In this document: positions 8,486 to 16,686 of the stretch, one piece after another
Layout: every line of letters starts with the position of its first letter
How positions within the stretch are numbered: position 1 is the first letter of the stretch
NCBI RefSeq assembly: GCF_006912135.1
Contig: NZ_VIRS01000001.1
Location: 248,001 to 312,000 of the forward strand
DNA from: Cryptosporangium phraense
Lineage (GTDB): Bacteria; Actinomycetota; Actinomycetes; Mycobacteriales; Cryptosporangiaceae
DNA: 64,000 bases
Direction of reading: 5' to 3'
Notes under the pieces: generated by a model
The model's database searches: none
What the model saw: only the letters and a program-made list of their open reading frames with translations
Told to the model about the DNA's origin: nothing
Position numbers and translations under genes: made by a program

Positions 8486-8510
8486 AGTTCCGAACGACCG
8501 GTTCGGAACT
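8486..8510. promoter_or_regulatory. 10-bp inverted repeat between MBL and secreted-protein genes
   Basis: AGTTCCGAAC (8486-8495) and GTTCGGAACT (8501-8510) form a perfect 10-bp dyad with loop GACCG. It lies 50 bases upstream of the secreted-protein start and 18 bases past the MBL-gene stop, both on the minus strand. It could be an operator or a terminator; no U-tract follows. Confidence 0.5.
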
Positions 8511-8527
8511 CAGGCTGCTCTTAAGGT

Positions 8528-9574
8528 TCAGGCCGCGGCGGTCAGCCGGTAGGTGGTGCCGGAGCTGCTCGGGACCCAGGCGTCCGGGAGCGCGGTCGCC
8601 AGCGCCTGCTGGGCCCGCCAGCCGGAGCAGTGCCCGGCCACCAGCAACGCCGGGGCCAGCGCGGACAGGGCGTCCACAGTGGGCGCGATGATCGGCTCGA
8701 AGTACGGTCCACTCAGGTGGAACCCGCCGATCAGAGCGTGCAGCCGGTCGACGCCGGTCAGCCGCATCGCGTGCCGGGCGATGTTGACGACCCCGGCGTG
8801 GCCGCAGCCGGTGACGATCACCAGCCCGGCCCCGCGGACGTGCACGACGAGCGCCTGGTCGTCGATCACGGTCGGGTCGGGGGCCCAGCCCGACGCCGTC
8901 CGGGCCTGGTGGGCCGGCGGCATCCCGCGCTCGTACTCGGTCGTGCGGTCGATCTCGCCGGTGATCAGGACGCTGCCGTCGACCAGCAGCGACGGGTGCC
9001 GCCGTTCGATGACGTCGAAGCCCTCGCGGCGCAGCGCACCGGCCGACAGCGTCGGCAGGTCGATCGGGTCGACGCCGGGAGGCGCGAGCCGGCGGCGGCT
9101 CCAGACGTTGGGGTGGACGGTGAGCGGGAGGCCTCGCCTCCGCAGACCGGCGAGGCCGCCGGTGTGGTCGAAGTGCCCGTGGCTGAGCACGACGCCTTGG
9201 ACGTCGCCGAGGTCGAGGCCGAGCCGGCCGGCGTTCGTCGTCATGCCGTCCGGGGAGACGCCGGTGTCGAACAGCAGCGTGGAGGTCGTCGCGCCCCGGC
9301 GGACGCGCACCAGCGCCGAGAAGCCGTGCTCGGCGCGAAGGCCCGGCTCGGTCCGCCCGCTCTCGAACAGCGGCGCCTCGACCGAGCCGAGGCCCCGGGT
9401 CGGTCGTTCGACGCCGTTCCGCGAGGCCAGCAGGGCGTCGAACGAGTTGTCGATCAGCGTCGTGACCGTGACCTCGTCGACCGGCTCGAGCGCGATCGGG
9501 TCGACGGCGGGCCCGTCGGCCGGGCGGGGCGCGGAGGCCGCGCGGTCGGGCGCGCTGCCGGGTTCCAGGCACAT
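8528..9574 (-). CDS. MBL-fold metallo-hydrolase (COG1237 type)
   Basis: 348 residues from ATG 9574. The metal-binding motif is VVLSHGHFDHTGG; later metal ligands are likely in VIVTGCGHAGVVNIA and near ALIGGFHLSG. This block order is that of COG1237, whose archaeal relatives are annotated as dihydropterin-ribofuranosyl-aminobenzene phosphate synthases; bacterial members are mostly uncharacterised hydrolases. Divergent from the asparaginase gene (9611) with 36 bases between. Cytoplasmic, no signal peptide. The substrate is unknown. Confidence 0.87.
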   Translation of the reverse strand: MCLEPGSAPDRAASAPRPADGPAVDPIALEPVDEVTVTTLIDNSFDALLASRNGVERPTRGLGSVEAPLFESGRTEPGLRAEHGFSALVRVRRGATTSTLLFDTGVSPDGMTTNAGRLGLDLGDVQGVVLSHGHFDHTGGLAGLRRRGLPLTVHPNVWSRRRLAPPGVDPIDLPTLSAGALRREGFDVIERRHPSLLVDGSVLITGEIDRTTEYERGMPPAHQARTASGWAPDPTVIDDQALVVHVRGAGLVIVTGCGHAGVVNIARHAMRLTGVDRLHALIGGFHLSGPYFEPIIAPTVDALSALAPALLVAGHCSGWRAQQALATALPDAWVPSSSGTTYRLTAAA

Positions 9575-9610
9575 GCCGACACCGTACTGGGAGCCCGCAT
9601 ACTGGGCATC

Positions 9611-10564
9611 GTGTCTGATACCTCCCTGCCGGTTCTCGCCCGGGTGACCCGTTCCGGAATCGTCGAGAGTCGCCATCACGGCTCGCTGGTCGTGCTGGAC
9701 ACCGCCGGTGAGGTGCACACCGCCCGGGGGGACGTGACCTCCCCGGTGTACGCCCGCTCGTCGCTCAAGCCGATGCAGGCCGCGGCGATGCTCGAGTCCG
9801 GCGCCGACCTGTCCGGCGAGCTGCTCGCGCTGGCCGCGGCCAGTCACGCGGCCGAGCCGTTCCACGTCGACGGGGTGCGGGCGATCCTGGACCGGGCCGG
9901 GCTGCCGGTGGACGCGCTGCGCTGCCCGCCCGGGACGCCGCTCGACCCGGTGGTCGCGGAGGCGGTGCTGCGGGCCGGCGACCCGACCGATCCGCGACTC
10001 TGGATGAACTGTTCCGGGAAACACGCGGGATTTCTGCTGGCTTGTAGAACGTCGAACTGGGCCACGGGGTCGTACCTGGACGTCGGACATCCGCTGCAGG
10101 CACGGGTCGCGGCGGAGATCGCCGGCGCAGCCGGGGAGCCGGTCGCGCACCTGGGGATCGACGGGTGCGGCGCGCCGACCGCGGCGCTCGGCCTGACCGG
10201 CCTGGCCCGGGCGTTCGGCGCGTTCGTCCGGGCCGAGCCGTCCTCGGCGCGAGGGCGGGTCGCGGCCGCGATGCGCGCGCACCCGGAGTACGTGGCCGGG
10301 ACCCGGAGGCCGGACACCTGGCTGATGCGGGGCGTGCCGGGCGCGCTGGCCAAAGGCGGGGCGGAAGGGGTCGTGGCGGTGGCGCTGGCCGACGGCCGGG
10401 CGCTCGCGGTCAAGATCGAGGACGGGTCCCAGCGCGCGGTCTGGCCGGTGGCGGTCGCGGCGCTGCGCGCGCTGGGAGTCGACGCGCCGGTGCTCGACCG
10501 CCTCGCCCGGGCCCCGATGCTCGGTGGTGGCGCCGAGGTCGGCGCGGTCGAGGCCGTTGTTTAG
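9611..10564 (+). CDS. Asparaginase (L-asparaginase II, PF06089 type)
   Basis: 317 residues from GTG 9611. The family markers RSSLKPMQAAAML, NCSGKHAGFLLAC and HLGIDGCGAPTAALGL are all present and in order, and length is normal. It should hydrolyse asparagine to aspartate and ammonia; this family is distinct from the classical E. coli-type amidohydrolase. No signal peptide, so cytoplasmic. The stop codon overlaps that of the convergent LLM oxidoreductase by four bases. Confidence 0.92.
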   Translation: MSDTSLPVLARVTRSGIVESRHHGSLVVLDTAGEVHTARGDVTSPVYARSSLKPMQAAAMLESGADLSGELLALAAASHAAEPFHVDGVRAILDRAGLPVDALRCPPGTPLDPVVAEAVLRAGDPTDPRLWMNCSGKHAGFLLACRTSNWATGSYLDVGHPLQARVAAEIAGAAGEPVAHLGIDGCGAPTAALGLTGLARAFGAFVRAEPSSARGRVAAAMRAHPEYVAGTRRPDTWLMRGVPGALAKGGAEGVVAVALADGRALAVKIEDGSQRAVWPVAVAALRALGVDAPVLDRLARAPMLGGGAEVGAVEAVV

Positions 10565-11589
10565 TCCTCGGCGAGCAGCTCGCGGACGCGGGGGACGACC
10601 TTGGTGCCGTAGAGCTCGATCGCCTTCGCCATGTGGACGTGCGGGATCGCGCCGTTCGTGTACTTGAGGTCGAAGCGCTCGACGCCCAGCGCGCGGACCG
10701 TGCGGGCGATCTTCTGGGCCACGGTCTCGGGTGAGCCGAGGTGCAGCGCGCCGTGGTTGATGTCGGACTCGAACCGTCCGCGGGTGTACTTCGGCCAGCC
10801 GCGCTCGGCGCCGATCCGGTTCTGCATCGCCAGCGCGTGCGGGAAGACGATCTCCTTGGCCTCCTCGTCGGTGTCGGCGACGAAGCCCGGCGAGTGGACG
10901 GCGATCGGCAGCGGGTCCCGGCCGAACTCGGCGAGCGCCCGGTGGTACAGCTCGACGAACGGCGCGAACCGGGCCGGGTCGCCGCCGATGATCGCCAGCG
11001 CGAGCGGCAACCCGTACCGGGCGGCCCGGACGACCGATTCCGGGCTGCCGCCGACGCCGATCGACGCGGCCAGCGTCCCGGAGTCGGTCTTCGGGTAGAC
11101 CTGCTGGTTCTCCAGCGGCGGGCGGACCGTGCCGCTCCAGGTCACCGGGCCGCCGCCGTCCAGTAGCGCGACCATCAGGTCGAGCTTCTCGCTGAACAGC
11201 TTCTCGTAGTCGCGCAGGTCGAACCCGAACAGCGGGAACGACTCGGTGAACGACCCGCGCCCGAGCGTCACCTCGGCCCGGCCACCCGAGATCGCGTCGA
11301 GCGTCGCGAACCGCTCGTAGACCCGCACCGGGTCGTCCGAGCTCAGCACCGTCACCGCGGTACGCAGCCGGATGCGCGTCGTGCGCGCGGCGATCGCCGC
11401 CAGCACGACCTCCGGCGCCGAGATCGCGAAGTCGTCCCGGTGGTGCTCCCCCACGCCGAAACTGTCGACGCCGACCTGCTCGGCGAGCACGCCCTCCTCG
11501 ACGACGTCCCGGATCACCTGGGCGTACGGGACCTGCTCACCGGCCAGGTCGACGCTGCGGTCGCCGAACGTATCGAGCCCGAACTCCAC
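10561..11589 (-). CDS. LLM-class flavin-dependent oxidoreductase
   Basis: 342 residues from GTG 11589, whose G is also the last base of the upstream gene's TAG (TAGTG), so translation is probably coupled. The luciferase-like TIM barrel is recognisable: DSFGVGEHHRDDFAISAPEV near the N-terminus, LRTAVTVLSSDDPVRVYE, and RAEVTLGRGSFTESFPLFG, typical of the Atu2307/SP_0267 group. These enzymes use FMN or F420; which one is not evident. Substrate unknown. Confidence 0.9.
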   Translation of the reverse strand: MEFGLDTFGDRSVDLAGEQVPYAQVIRDVVEEGVLAEQVGVDSFGVGEHHRDDFAISAPEVVLAAIAARTTRIRLRTAVTVLSSDDPVRVYERFATLDAISGGRAEVTLGRGSFTESFPLFGFDLRDYEKLFSEKLDLMVALLDGGGPVTWSGTVRPPLENQQVYPKTDSGTLAASIGVGGSPESVVRAARYGLPLALAIIGGDPARFAPFVELYHRALAEFGRDPLPIAVHSPGFVADTDEEAKEIVFPHALAMQNRIGAERGWPKYTRGRFESDINHGALHLGSPETVAQKIARTVRALGVERFDLKYTNGAIPHVHMAKAIELYGTKVVPRVRELLAED

Positions 11590-11975
11590 TAGCGCTCCCC
11601 CTCGGTTCGGAAGTACTCCCGGGCCGACGCCGGGACGGTGAGCAGGGCCACCACCGCGCCGGACAACACGATCCGGGCCAGATCGACGAGCACCGGGCTG
11701 TGGTCGTCCGGGTCGACGAGCGTCAGGATGCCGAAGACCAGCGACAACCCGGCCACGATCACCGTCCACATCCGGTAGGCCCGCAGGCCGCGCCGGACGC
11801 CGAACGTCAGAATGCCGAACGACGCCGCGAACAGCAGCGGGAACACCGGGTCGGGCCCGCGGCCGGTGGCCAGCTTGACGATCGCGAGCCCGGCGAGCCC
11901 GAGCGTGATCAGGGCCAGGAGCGCGAGCGCCCCGAGAACGGGAGCAGGCGGCCGCGTACGGACGGTTCCGGTCAC
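11589..11975 (-). CDS. Small four-TM membrane protein of unknown function
   Basis: 128 residues from GTG 11975, with a purine-rich stretch (GGCGGGG) just upstream. Four hydrophobic segments are visible (LGALALLALITLGLAGLAIV, PVFPLLFAASFGILTFGV, MWTVIVAGLSLVFGILTLV, LVDLARIVLSGAVVALL). The tail SAREYFRTEGER is charged. It is coupled to the LLM oxidoreductase through TAGTG. No family is recognised. A GTG at 12029 would add 18 residues but runs into the divergent hydrolase. Confidence 0.75.
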   Translation of the reverse strand: MTGTVRTRPPAPVLGALALLALITLGLAGLAIVKLATGRGPDPVFPLLFAASFGILTFGVRRGLRAYRMWTVIVAGLSLVFGILTLVDPDDHSPVLVDLARIVLSGAVVALLTVPASAREYFRTEGER

Positions 11976-12037
11976 CCCGCCGAGATTACGTGGTGACCCG
12001 GAAGCGCCCGAGACCCGCCGCTTCCACACTCGACGCC

Positions 12038-13534
12038 ATGGAGACGAGCGAGTACCTGCCGATCGTGTACGTGCGGGGGTTCGCCGGCGGTACCGACGGC
12101 ATCAACCGGGTGGTCACCGACCCGTTCTACGGGTTCAACGAGGGCTCGACCACCGTCCGGGTCGGCGGCGACGGCGAACCGCTGTTCTTCCAGTTCGAGA
12201 GCCCGCTGCTGCGGCTGCACCTGGACGAGGGGTACGAGATCGGCGGGCCGCCGTCGACGCTCGACACTCCCGCGGCGGTGAAGCCGAACAGCATCTGGAT
12301 CCACCGGTTCTACGACGTCTCGGCCAGCACCTGGGGCGAGAAGCCGCAGGCGTACAGCCTCGAACGGGCCGCCGACGACCTGTTCGGGCTGATCGAGAAG
12401 CTGCGGGCGAGGAGCGGAGCGCCGCGCGTCCACCTGGTGGCCCATTCGATGGGCGGGTTGATCTGCCGGTGCCTGCTGCAGAAGGTGCTGCCGGACAAGG
12501 GCCTGGATCCGGCCGACTGGGTCGACAAACTCTTCACATACGCGACGCCGCACGGCGGGATCGCCTTCGACGTCGGGTTCGGCCTGCTGGAGCGGCTGCG
12601 CGATCTGACCGGGATCGACGGCGCCGACATCTTCGGCCGGGACCGGATGTACCAGTACTTGACCCCGGCGGCCCAGCGCGGCGGCCGGCCGCCGGCCGGC
12701 TGGAAGCCCGAGGAGATGCCCGACGACGGGTTCCCGAAGGAGCGGGTGTTCTGCCTGATCGGCACCAACCCGGAGAACTACGACGTCGCCCACGGGCTGT
12801 CGTCGTTCGCGGTCGGGCCGAAGAGCGACGGGCTGGTGCAGATCGAGAAGGCGTACGTGCCCGGGGCCCGGCACGCGTTCGTCCACCGCAGTCACAGCGG
12901 TCCGTACGGGGTGGTCAACTCCGAGGAGGGCTACCAGAACCTGCGCCGGTTCCTGTTCGGGGATCTGCAGGTGCGGGTGGACCTGCTCGGCGCGCTGCCC
13001 CGGACCGATCGGCGGATCTCCTGGCAGGCCGAGGTGCGGCTGTCGATCCGCGGGCTGGCGATCGTGATGCACGAGCAGACCGCCGACCACTGGTGCCCGA
13101 TCCAGCTCTCGCTGCCGTCGTCGGACGACACCCCGGACACGCCGTATCCGCTGCTCACGTTGTTCCTGTCGAGCTCGGCGCCGCGGCCCGACCAGGCCGC
13201 GGGCATGCGCTACGGGCTGCACCTGCGGCTGCTCTCGGTCGAGCAGACCGACCACACGCTGTGGTTCGGCAATCATCTCGAGCGGGTGGCCGACTTCGAC
13301 GACATCCTGATCGTCGACATGGACGCGGGGGCGTCGGGGCTGCGTGCGGCGGCGAAGTGGAACTCCGGGATCGTCGGGGCGCTGCGCGACTACGAGCCGG
13401 GCGAGGACGAGCGCCTGGCCGACGAGAACCCCGAGCCGGGCGTCTGGCTGGCGAACGTCCGCCTGCCGAGGACGGCCGAGCCGATCCTCGGCCCGGACGC
13501 GCACCTCCGTCTGACGGTCACGGCCCGTTCCTAG
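12038..13534 (+). CDS. Lipase-like alpha/beta-hydrolase
   Basis: 498 residues from ATG 12038. A GTG at 11990 is in frame but adds an atypical basic leader. The sequence opens YLPIVYVRGFAGG (oxyanion-hole strand), and the nucleophile elbow is HLVAHSMGGLICRCLL, with Ser in the G/A-H-S-M-G motif of lipases. HGG near LFTYATPHGGI and a later Asp/His would complete the triad. The region after about residue 330 (DLQVRVDLLGALPRTDRRIS) looks like an added beta-sandwich. No signal peptide, so an intracellular esterase or lipase. Substrate unknown. Confidence 0.82.
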   Translation: METSEYLPIVYVRGFAGGTDGINRVVTDPFYGFNEGSTTVRVGGDGEPLFFQFESPLLRLHLDEGYEIGGPPSTLDTPAAVKPNSIWIHRFYDVSASTWGEKPQAYSLERAADDLFGLIEKLRARSGAPRVHLVAHSMGGLICRCLLQKVLPDKGLDPADWVDKLFTYATPHGGIAFDVGFGLLERLRDLTGIDGADIFGRDRMYQYLTPAAQRGGRPPAGWKPEEMPDDGFPKERVFCLIGTNPENYDVAHGLSSFAVGPKSDGLVQIEKAYVPGARHAFVHRSHSGPYGVVNSEEGYQNLRRFLFGDLQVRVDLLGALPRTDRRISWQAEVRLSIRGLAIVMHEQTADHWCPIQLSLPSSDDTPDTPYPLLTLFLSSSAPRPDQAAGMRYGLHLRLLSVEQTDHTLWFGNHLERVADFDDILIVDMDAGASGLRAAAKWNSGIVGALRDYEPGEDERLADENPEPGVWLANVRLPRTAEPILGPDAHLRLTVTARS

Positions 13535-13543
13535 CCCGGGCGG

Positions 13544-14449
13544 TCACGGGCCGGGCGTGGCCCGGGCCGGGTCGAGGACGGTGCGGAAGAAGCCTCGCGG
13601 GTCCTGTAGGGACGACGGCGGACGCACGGCAGCGCGCGGGACGACGTGGCCGAACCGGGCCGGGCGGCGGTGCGGCAGCGGCTCCCCCGGCACCCACTGG
13701 TAGTCGCCGACGATCTCGCCGAGCAGCAGCCCGGCGCCCTGCTCGACCGGCACCCCGACCAGGTCGCCGGGCTTCGCGTCGTCGAGGAAGGCGGAGAGCT
13801 GACGCAGGGCCTTGGCCGGGCGTCGGCCCGACAGTTCCTTGGCCAGGTCGCGCAGCTCCACCGGGTCGAGCCCGGTCGCGTCGACGTCGACACCCGACTC
13901 GGTGCCGACCCCGACGAGCCCCTGGCCGAGCGCGGTGCCGAGCGCCTCGGCGGTGGCCGGACGAACCACCCAGACGTCAGCGCCTTCGGGCCCCGCCGGC
14001 GGCCGCACGTCGTCGGCGGCCGGCCAGACGTACGGCAGGTCGTCGGGGGTGTCGGGAAAGCGGGGCCGGTAGAACGCCGGGTCCTTGGCGATCAGGTTCG
14101 AGCGGTGCGACCGGTGGACGTCCTCGTCGCCGACCCAGCTCGGGAGCAGGCCGGCCGCCTCCTCCTGGGTCAGCCCGGCCGCGTCCGGCGCGAACTCGGC
14201 GATCAGCGGCGCGGTGCTGTCGGCGAAGCCCCGTTCGCGCCACTCCCGGACCATCGCCAGGCCGTAGACGACCAGCCCGGCGGTGCGTCCGCGCCACATC
14301 GTCGTCACCGGGTGGTTCGCCCAGCCGTAGTCGGGCAGTTCGAGCGCGCGCAGCACCTGGAGCGTCTCGACCCGCTGCTTGCCCAGCCGGGGCGAGTCGA
14401 GGAGAGCGGCGGAGGACGCGAAGTCGGCGACCGGGAGGAACGTCTGCAG
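13544..14449 (-). CDS. MSMEG_6728-family protein with apparent CTG start
   Basis: The conserved N-terminus of this family (MQTFLP..DF...A..LD..RLGKQRVE) is matched by LQTFLPVADFASS, then SPRLGKQRVETLQVL. To include it, translation must begin at CTG 14449-14447, because an in-frame TAA (14452-14450, the stop of the GntP gene) is directly upstream and no ATG/GTG/TTG occurs before the conserved block ends. This gives 301 residues; a GTG inside (14356) would delete the block. TAACTG suggests termination-reinitiation. The N-terminal domain resembles pyrimidine-dimer glycosylase-like proteins by family annotation; function is unproven. Confidence 0.78.
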   Translation of the reverse strand: MQTFLPVADFASSAALLDSPRLGKQRVETLQVLRALELPDYGWANHPVTTMWRGRTAGLVVYGLAMVREWRERGFADSTAPLIAEFAPDAAGLTQEEAAGLLPSWVGDEDVHRSHRSNLIAKDPAFYRPRFPDTPDDLPYVWPAADDVRPPAGPEGADVWVVRPATAEALGTALGQGLVGVGTESGVDVDATGLDPVELRDLAKELSGRRPAKALRQLSAFLDDAKPGDLVGVPVEQGAGLLLGEIVGDYQWVPGEPLPHRRPARFGHVVPRAAVRPPSSLQDPRGFFRTVLDPARATPGP

Positions 14450-15907
14450 TTAGACCACCACACTGAGGAGAAGGACACCGATCAGGCCGCAGACCGAGAT
14501 GATGCACTCCATCACGGTCCAGGTCTTGAGGTTCTGGGCGACGGTCGTACCGAGGTACTCCTTGATCAGCCAGAACCCGGCGTCGTTGACATGGGAGAGG
14601 AACAGCGAGCCGGAGCCGATCGCGAGCACCATCAGCGAGACGTGCGAGCTGGACAGGTCGGCGGCCACCGGCGCCAGGATGCCCGACGCGGTGACCGTGG
14701 CGACGGTCGCCGAGCCGGTCGCGACCCGGATCAGCACGGCGACGATCCAGGCCAGCAGCAGCACCGGCAGCGCGCTGCCCTCGACCGCGTCGGCGATGAT
14801 CTGGGCCAGGCCGGTGTCGATGAGCACCTGCTTGAGCCCACCACCGGCGCCGACGATGAGCAGGATCCCGGCGATCGGCGGCAGCGAGTCGCTGAGCGTC
14901 GTGGCGATCGCGCTACGGTCCATCCCACCGCTGCGACCGAGGCCGACGATGCCGACCAGGACCGCGATCGTCAGCGCGATCAGCGGGGTCCCGACGAAGT
15001 CGACCGCGTCGTGCAGGGTGCTCTCCGAGTCCGGCGCGACGACGTCGGCAATGGCCTTGGCCAGCATCAGCACGACCGGCAGGAGGATGCAGGCGAGCGT
15101 GACGCCGAAGCTGGGCCGTTTGCGGGCCGGCACCGCCGGACCGTCCGGGTCCTCCGCTTCGGCCTCCCTCGCCTCCGCGGACCCGGTGTCGGAGCCGGCC
15201 GGCCTGCGGTCGTCGTCGGTGGTGAACAGGTCCGGGACCGGGATGTCGACCCACTTCGCCGCGAACCGGCTGAACAGCGGGCCGGCGATGATCACGGTCG
15301 GGATCGCCACCAGCAGCCCCAGCGCCAGCGTGAGCCCGAGGTTCGCCTTCAACGCCGACACCGCCACCAGCGGACCCGGGTGCGGCGGCACCAGCCCGTG
15401 CATCACCGACAGGCCGGCCAGCGTCGGGATCGCGATCCGGAACAGCGGCAGCCCCGACCGGCGCGCCACCAGGATGATCACCGGGATCAGCAGCACGACG
15501 CCGATCTCGAAGAACATCGGCAGGCCGATGATCGCGCCGACCAGCGCCATCAGCCAGGGCAGGCTGCGCGGCCCGGCCCGCCCGACGAGCGTGTCGACGA
15601 TCTGGTCGGCACCGCCGGAGTCCGCCAGCAGCTTCCCGAACATCGCGCCGAGCCCGATCAGCAGCCCGACCGAGGCCATCGTGTCGCCGAAGCCCTTGCT
15701 GAAGCTCGTCGCGGTGTCGGCGGCCGCCTGTCCGGCGCCCAGGCCGAGACCGATCGCGCCGACGGTCAGCGCGATGAACGGATGCATCTTGACCCAGGTG
15801 ATCAGCACCACGACGACGGCGATGCCGAGCAGCGCGGCGATGATCAGCCGCGGATCGGAGCCCACCGGCTCCGGGGCGTCGGCCGCGAGGACGGTCGCTA
15901 TCTGCAT
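14450..15907 (-). CDS. GntP-family gluconate:H+ symporter
   Basis: 485 residues with about 12-14 membrane segments. Family signatures are IIGLPMFFEIGVVLLIPVI and LSVMHGLVPPHPGPLVAVSA. A hydrophilic loop (PVPDLFTTDDDRRPAGSD onward) lies in the middle, as in GntP/GntT permeases. Imports gluconate or related sugar acids with protons. The ATG at 15907 is preceded by GGGAGACC. It is followed without gap by the MSMEG_6728-type gene. The 149-base gap to 16057 must hold its promoter and that of the divergent PPOX gene. No gluconate kinase lies nearby. Confidence 0.92.
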   Translation of the reverse strand: MQIATVLAADAPEPVGSDPRLIIAALLGIAVVVVLITWVKMHPFIALTVGAIGLGLGAGQAAADTATSFSKGFGDTMASVGLLIGLGAMFGKLLADSGGADQIVDTLVGRAGPRSLPWLMALVGAIIGLPMFFEIGVVLLIPVIILVARRSGLPLFRIAIPTLAGLSVMHGLVPPHPGPLVAVSALKANLGLTLALGLLVAIPTVIIAGPLFSRFAAKWVDIPVPDLFTTDDDRRPAGSDTGSAEAREAEAEDPDGPAVPARKRPSFGVTLACILLPVVLMLAKAIADVVAPDSESTLHDAVDFVGTPLIALTIAVLVGIVGLGRSGGMDRSAIATTLSDSLPPIAGILLIVGAGGGLKQVLIDTGLAQIIADAVEGSALPVLLLAWIVAVLIRVATGSATVATVTASGILAPVAADLSSSHVSLMVLAIGSGSLFLSHVNDAGFWLIKEYLGTTVAQNLKTWTVMECIISVCGLIGVLLLSVVV

Positions 15908-16056
15908 GAGGTCTCCCGGTCCCTCTCCCCGGCACGGCCGAGGACGGGCGACGCCGCCCGCGCCCGACGCTTACCCACACCGGGCCCACTCTTCACATGA
16001 CGGGGACCCCTACCGTCCGGTAAACCGGAGGGCGGACCCGAACCCGAGGAGGCGCT

Positions 16057-16551
16057 GTGGTCGACAGTGACGTGCTCAGCACGCAGAAGCGTGGACGCCG
16101 GATCGCGATGTCGAAGGAGGAGCTCGATGCGTTCCTCGCCGACAGCCGCACCTGCCGGGTCGCCACGCTGACGTCCTCGGGCGCGCCGCACGTCTCCCCA
16201 CTCTGGTACGTGTGGGACGGGACGTCGCTCTGGCTGTACTCGATCGTGAAGAGCCAGCGCTGGGCCGACATCGTCCGCGACCCGCGGGTGGCGGTCGTCG
16301 TCGACGCCGGGCACGAGTTCTTCGAGCTGCACGGCGTCGAGCTGCGGGGCACGCTGGAGCAGGTGGGCGAGGCCCCGCGGACCGGCGCGGAGTCGATCCC
16401 CGAGCTGGAGGCGGCCGAGAAGCTGTTCGCCGTGAAGTACTTCGGCAGCGCCGACGACGGGCCGATGCACCACGACGGACGGCACGGCTGGGTGAAGCTC
16501 ACGCCGACCAAGATCGCGTCCTGGGACCACCGCAAGATCGCCGACCTCTGA
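16057..16551 (+). CDS. Pyridoxamine 5'-phosphate oxidase-fold flavin protein
   Basis: 164 residues from GTG 16057 with GAGGAGG upstream. The split-barrel pattern is clear: LADSRTCRVATLTSSGAPHV, then SPLWYVWDGTSLWLYSIVKS and DPRVAVVVDAG. Ends with HGWVKLTPTKIASWD, typical of F420/FMN-binding PPOX families of actinobacteria. Likely an FMN- or F420-dependent reductase, or a haem/biliverdin relative; substrate not deducible. Monocistronic to judge from its surroundings. Confidence 0.9.
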   Translation: MVDSDVLSTQKRGRRIAMSKEELDAFLADSRTCRVATLTSSGAPHVSPLWYVWDGTSLWLYSIVKSQRWADIVRDPRVAVVVDAGHEFFELHGVELRGTLEQVGEAPRTGAESIPELEAAEKLFAVKYFGSADDGPMHHDGRHGWVKLTPTKIASWDHRKIADL

Positions 16552-16593
16552 GAGCTCCGAGCGGGCGGCACCGCGTCCCTGTGACCTTCTGCA

Positions 16594-16607
16594 CTAGAAC
16601 GTTCCAG
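16594..16607. promoter_or_regulatory. Candidate operator upstream of MFS gene
   Basis: CTAGAACGTTCCAG is a 14-bp dyad with one mismatched pair around the perfect core GAACGTTC. It sits 80 bases before the MFS start at 16687, in the only non-coding stretch of the neighbourhood. Operator function is inferred from position and symmetry. Confidence 0.4.
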
Positions 16608-16686
16608 ACGAACGGAGTTACGCTGAACTGCGTCTTTCGATGACTCGCGCGCCGGTGCGCAATCGGAACCGTACCGGGAGGGGTCT

